DNA from: JAUWCL01 sp964599375
GTDB taxonomy: Bacteria > Krumholzibacteriota > Krumholzibacteriia > Krumholzibacteriales > Krumholzibacteriaceae
Length of the DNA stretch: 64,000 nucleotides
NCBI GenBank assembly: GCA_964599375.1
Contig: CAZREW010000001.1
Location: 248,001-312,000, forward strand
Direction: 5' to 3'
A program made the translations under genes and the position numbers. Positions 62,448 through 64,000 of the stretch are shown here, in pieces (within the stretch, counting starts at the first letter, position 1; each line of letters starts with the position of its first letter). The notes under the pieces are model-generated. The model was given only the letters and a program-made list of their open reading frames with translations, was not told the DNA's origin and made no database searches.

Positions 62448-63698
62448 ATGAAAAGAACAATCCATCGATCTTTAAAAAGAGTCACGCGGGCAAGCTTCTC
62501 GATAACGATCGCGGGTGCCGCCTGTGCGGCACTCGCGATGTCCTTCTTCTCATGCGGCTCGACCCCTCCCGCTCTCCACCCTACACCGCCAGAAGATGAT
62601 GGCGGGATCCCGTCACGCTACTCGATCGTGTGCATTATTCACGGTGATAGCGGATACCTCTATCATGATGCCAGTGGCAATGCGTACAGAGCGGATGAGG
62701 TGACCCTTGCAAAAATGAAAACGGTCGCGGAACGTAATCCGCAGGCAGAAGTTTTCATTTTCCACGAAAGGCACAGGAAGCATCTCCTGTTTTTCATCCC
62801 TCGCCGCGACGGAACATTTTATTACTACCGGAACGGCAGTCTCCTGGCCGAAGAATCGTACTGGCGCGATCAGGGACAATCGCGTTTCGATACTGAAACG
62901 GAGCTTTACAACCGTTTCCGCGCCGAAGGATCCCCGGGGGCGGTAAGGGTTTTCATGTATTTCGGTCACGAAATACCCGAATATGGCGGGCTAGGTTACG
63001 ACGATTCGTACAAAAAACGTGCGTTCACGATCAACGACCTCGCAGACGGATTGAAAAATATAACGCAGGATTCAACGAAAGTAGATCTCGTTGTACTTTC
63101 CACATGTTTCAACGGCACGCCTCACGTCATCGCCACGCTTGCTCCTTACGCGCGGCACATCATAGCTTCTCCCGAAAATCTTCACCTCTCATATTTCGAC
63201 CTCAGCCCATTTGAACGATTGGATCTCGGTCTGCCGGAAGCAGATGTGTCCGGATTCGCGAAATCATTCGCGCGGCATGCATTCGACAGTCTGACGGATG
63301 AACTGCAGACGACGGTTACGGTCGTTGTGTACGATGTTGATCTCGTCCAGCCATACGTGCACTTCGTCGAAGGTATCTACAAGCGTACCTTGACCGCATT
63401 GGAAGAAGAACCAAAGGCATCCATTGAACACTGCGATTGCGCCGATGATCCCGCATACGCGAGTCCGGGCATCAATGAGGGAATGACCGTGCATTATAGG
63501 CCGCCGCGCTTTGGAAGGTCAAAGAATAAGGAAAGCCACTCGGGATGGGAATGCTTGAGGTTATTAAAGAAGGAAGTCGTTGTGCGAAACGCCCGCCCGG
63601 CCGGGCTGACAAATTTAACTGAATCGATCGATACGGATCATTCGCCCGTTCCGCCGGAGGAACCGGACCTTCGGGAATTGCAACAAGGGCATAAATAA
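62448..63698 (+). CDS. Predicted clan-CD (C11/clostripain-like) cysteine peptidase, likely lipoprotein
   Basis: 416 residues. A basic N-terminus and hydrophobic stretch end in FFSC, a possible lipobox. The fold-defining pieces are a strand ending in FMYFGHEIPEYGG with candidate His174, and DLVVLSTCFNGTP with candidate Cys220. Their spacing of 46 residues equals that of the C11 peptidase PmC11 (His133/Cys179, from memory). A downstream HIIASPENLHLSYFD block fits the clan. The C-terminal ~100 residues are low in structure. The target protein is unknown. The assignment is inference from motifs. Confidence 0.6.
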   Translation: MKRTIHRSLKRVTRASFSITIAGAACAALAMSFFSCGSTPPALHPTPPEDDGGIPSRYSIVCIIHGDSGYLYHDASGNAYRADEVTLAKMKTVAERNPQAEVFIFHERHRKHLLFFIPRRDGTFYYYRNGSLLAEESYWRDQGQSRFDTETELYNRFRAEGSPGAVRVFMYFGHEIPEYGGLGYDDSYKKRAFTINDLADGLKNITQDSTKVDLVVLSTCFNGTPHVIATLAPYARHIIASPENLHLSYFDLSPFERLDLGLPEADVSGFAKSFARHAFDSLTDELQTTVTVVVYDVDLVQPYVHFVEGIYKRTLTALEEEPKASIEHCDCADDPAYASPGINEGMTVHYRPPRFGRSKNKESHSGWECLRLLKKEVVVRNARPAGLTNLTESIDTDHSPVPPEEPDLRELQQGHK

Positions 63699-63773
63699 GG
63701 GCAAGGCAAGCATTCTGAATATTTCAATGCATCTTGTATGCGATTGCGTTCATTTACAATGGGAGAGCACAGG

Positions 63774-64000
63774 ATGGCCATCCGCAATATCGTATCCGTC
63801 GTTGCAACAATTCTATTGTTTCTTTTGATACCGCCCTCCTGCGCCATCAATCCCGTCACGGGCAAGAATGAATTCATGCTGGTTTCGGAGCAGGACGAGG
63901 TCGCCCTTGGCAAACAGGCCGACCAGGAAGTCGGTCAGACGTACGGTTTCTACGAGAATCAGGCCTTGGCGGATTATGTCAACCGGATTGGTCAGAGCAT
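63774..64000 (+). CDS. M48-type metalloprotease lipoprotein (3' end outside window)
   Basis: Only the first 75 codons are visible. The ATG at 63774 has GGGAGA upstream; an ATG at 63759 is in frame. The signal peptide ends in the lipobox IPPSC, followed by NPVTGKNEFMLVSEQDEVALGKQADQEV and LADYVNRIGQS, the typical N-terminus of periplasmic M48 (LoiP/BepA-like) metalloproteases. The HExxH site would lie beyond the window. Members degrade misassembled outer-membrane proteins. Confidence 0.75.
   Translation, partial: MAIRNIVSVVATILLFLLIPPSCAINPVTGKNEFMLVSEQDEVALGKQADQEVGQTYGFYENQALADYVNRIGQS

Noticed and set aside
1..64000. CRISPR arrays, insertion sequences, tRNA or rRNA genes
   Set aside because: No regularly spaced direct repeats, transposase reading frames or tRNA-like cloverleafs were recognised on either strand.

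Overview
This is GC-rich DNA from the replication-origin region of a Gram-negative-type (two-membrane) bacterium. An outer-membrane beta-barrel-like protein ending in Phe, many lipoproteins with lipoboxes, SurA-like foldases, a bactofilin, and a FlgD-Ig/sorting-type C-terminal domain together suggest an uncultured lineage near the FCB superphylum (Krumholzibacteriota/Eisenbacteria/Latescibacterota-like). That placement is inference from gene style; there is no rRNA gene here to confirm it. Isoleucine ATA and arginine AGG codons look common despite the high GC.

Layout. Positions 1-1109: the 3' end of a multi-membrane-span GT-C-like glycosyltransferase, convergent with what follows. Positions 1114-13319, minus strand: hflX, a secreted FlgD-Ig protein, gyrA, gyrB, dciA, recF, dnaN and dnaA. 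The strand flips between 13.3 and 13.9 kb. That gap holds a perfect DnaA box and near-matches, and the dnaA-dnaN gap holds more, so oriC is probably here and possibly bipartite. Positions 13870-25397, plus strand: rpmH, rnpA, yidD, yidC, khpB, mnmE, mnmG, rsmG, two tandem parS sites, a beta-helix lipoprotein, parA, parB, an M23 peptidase and a bactofilin. An hsp20 gene lies on the minus strand at 25.5-26.0 kb, followed by a gap of about 0.45 kb full of inverted repeats.

Positions 26423-49119 form one long plus-strand run: S9 peptidase, MoxR, DUF58, a BatA-like VWA protein, mfd, three PpiC/SurA-type foldases, an S4 protein, pdxA, ftsE, ftsX, an EnvC-like activator, holB, ricT, metG, and a TatD nuclease fused to a radical SAM domain. 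Then come rsmA, an outer-membrane protein, three related small lipoproteins, a DUF610 deacetylase-like protein and pdxJ. Two strong hairpins separate pdxJ from the opposing alanine dehydrogenase gene (ald). Next are a MATE transporter, a homocysteine methyltransferase-family protein, an unknown secreted protein and a 57-residue Cys-rich protein.

The last ~3 kb (61.0-64.0 kb) is visibly less GC-rich and uses different codons. It encodes a NarL-type response regulator, a small membrane-anchored protein, a predicted clan-CD (C11-like) cysteine peptidase lipoprotein and the start of an M48 metalloprotease lipoprotein. This is the most accessory-looking and least explained part of the window. No CRISPR array, transposase, tRNA or rRNA gene was recognised.
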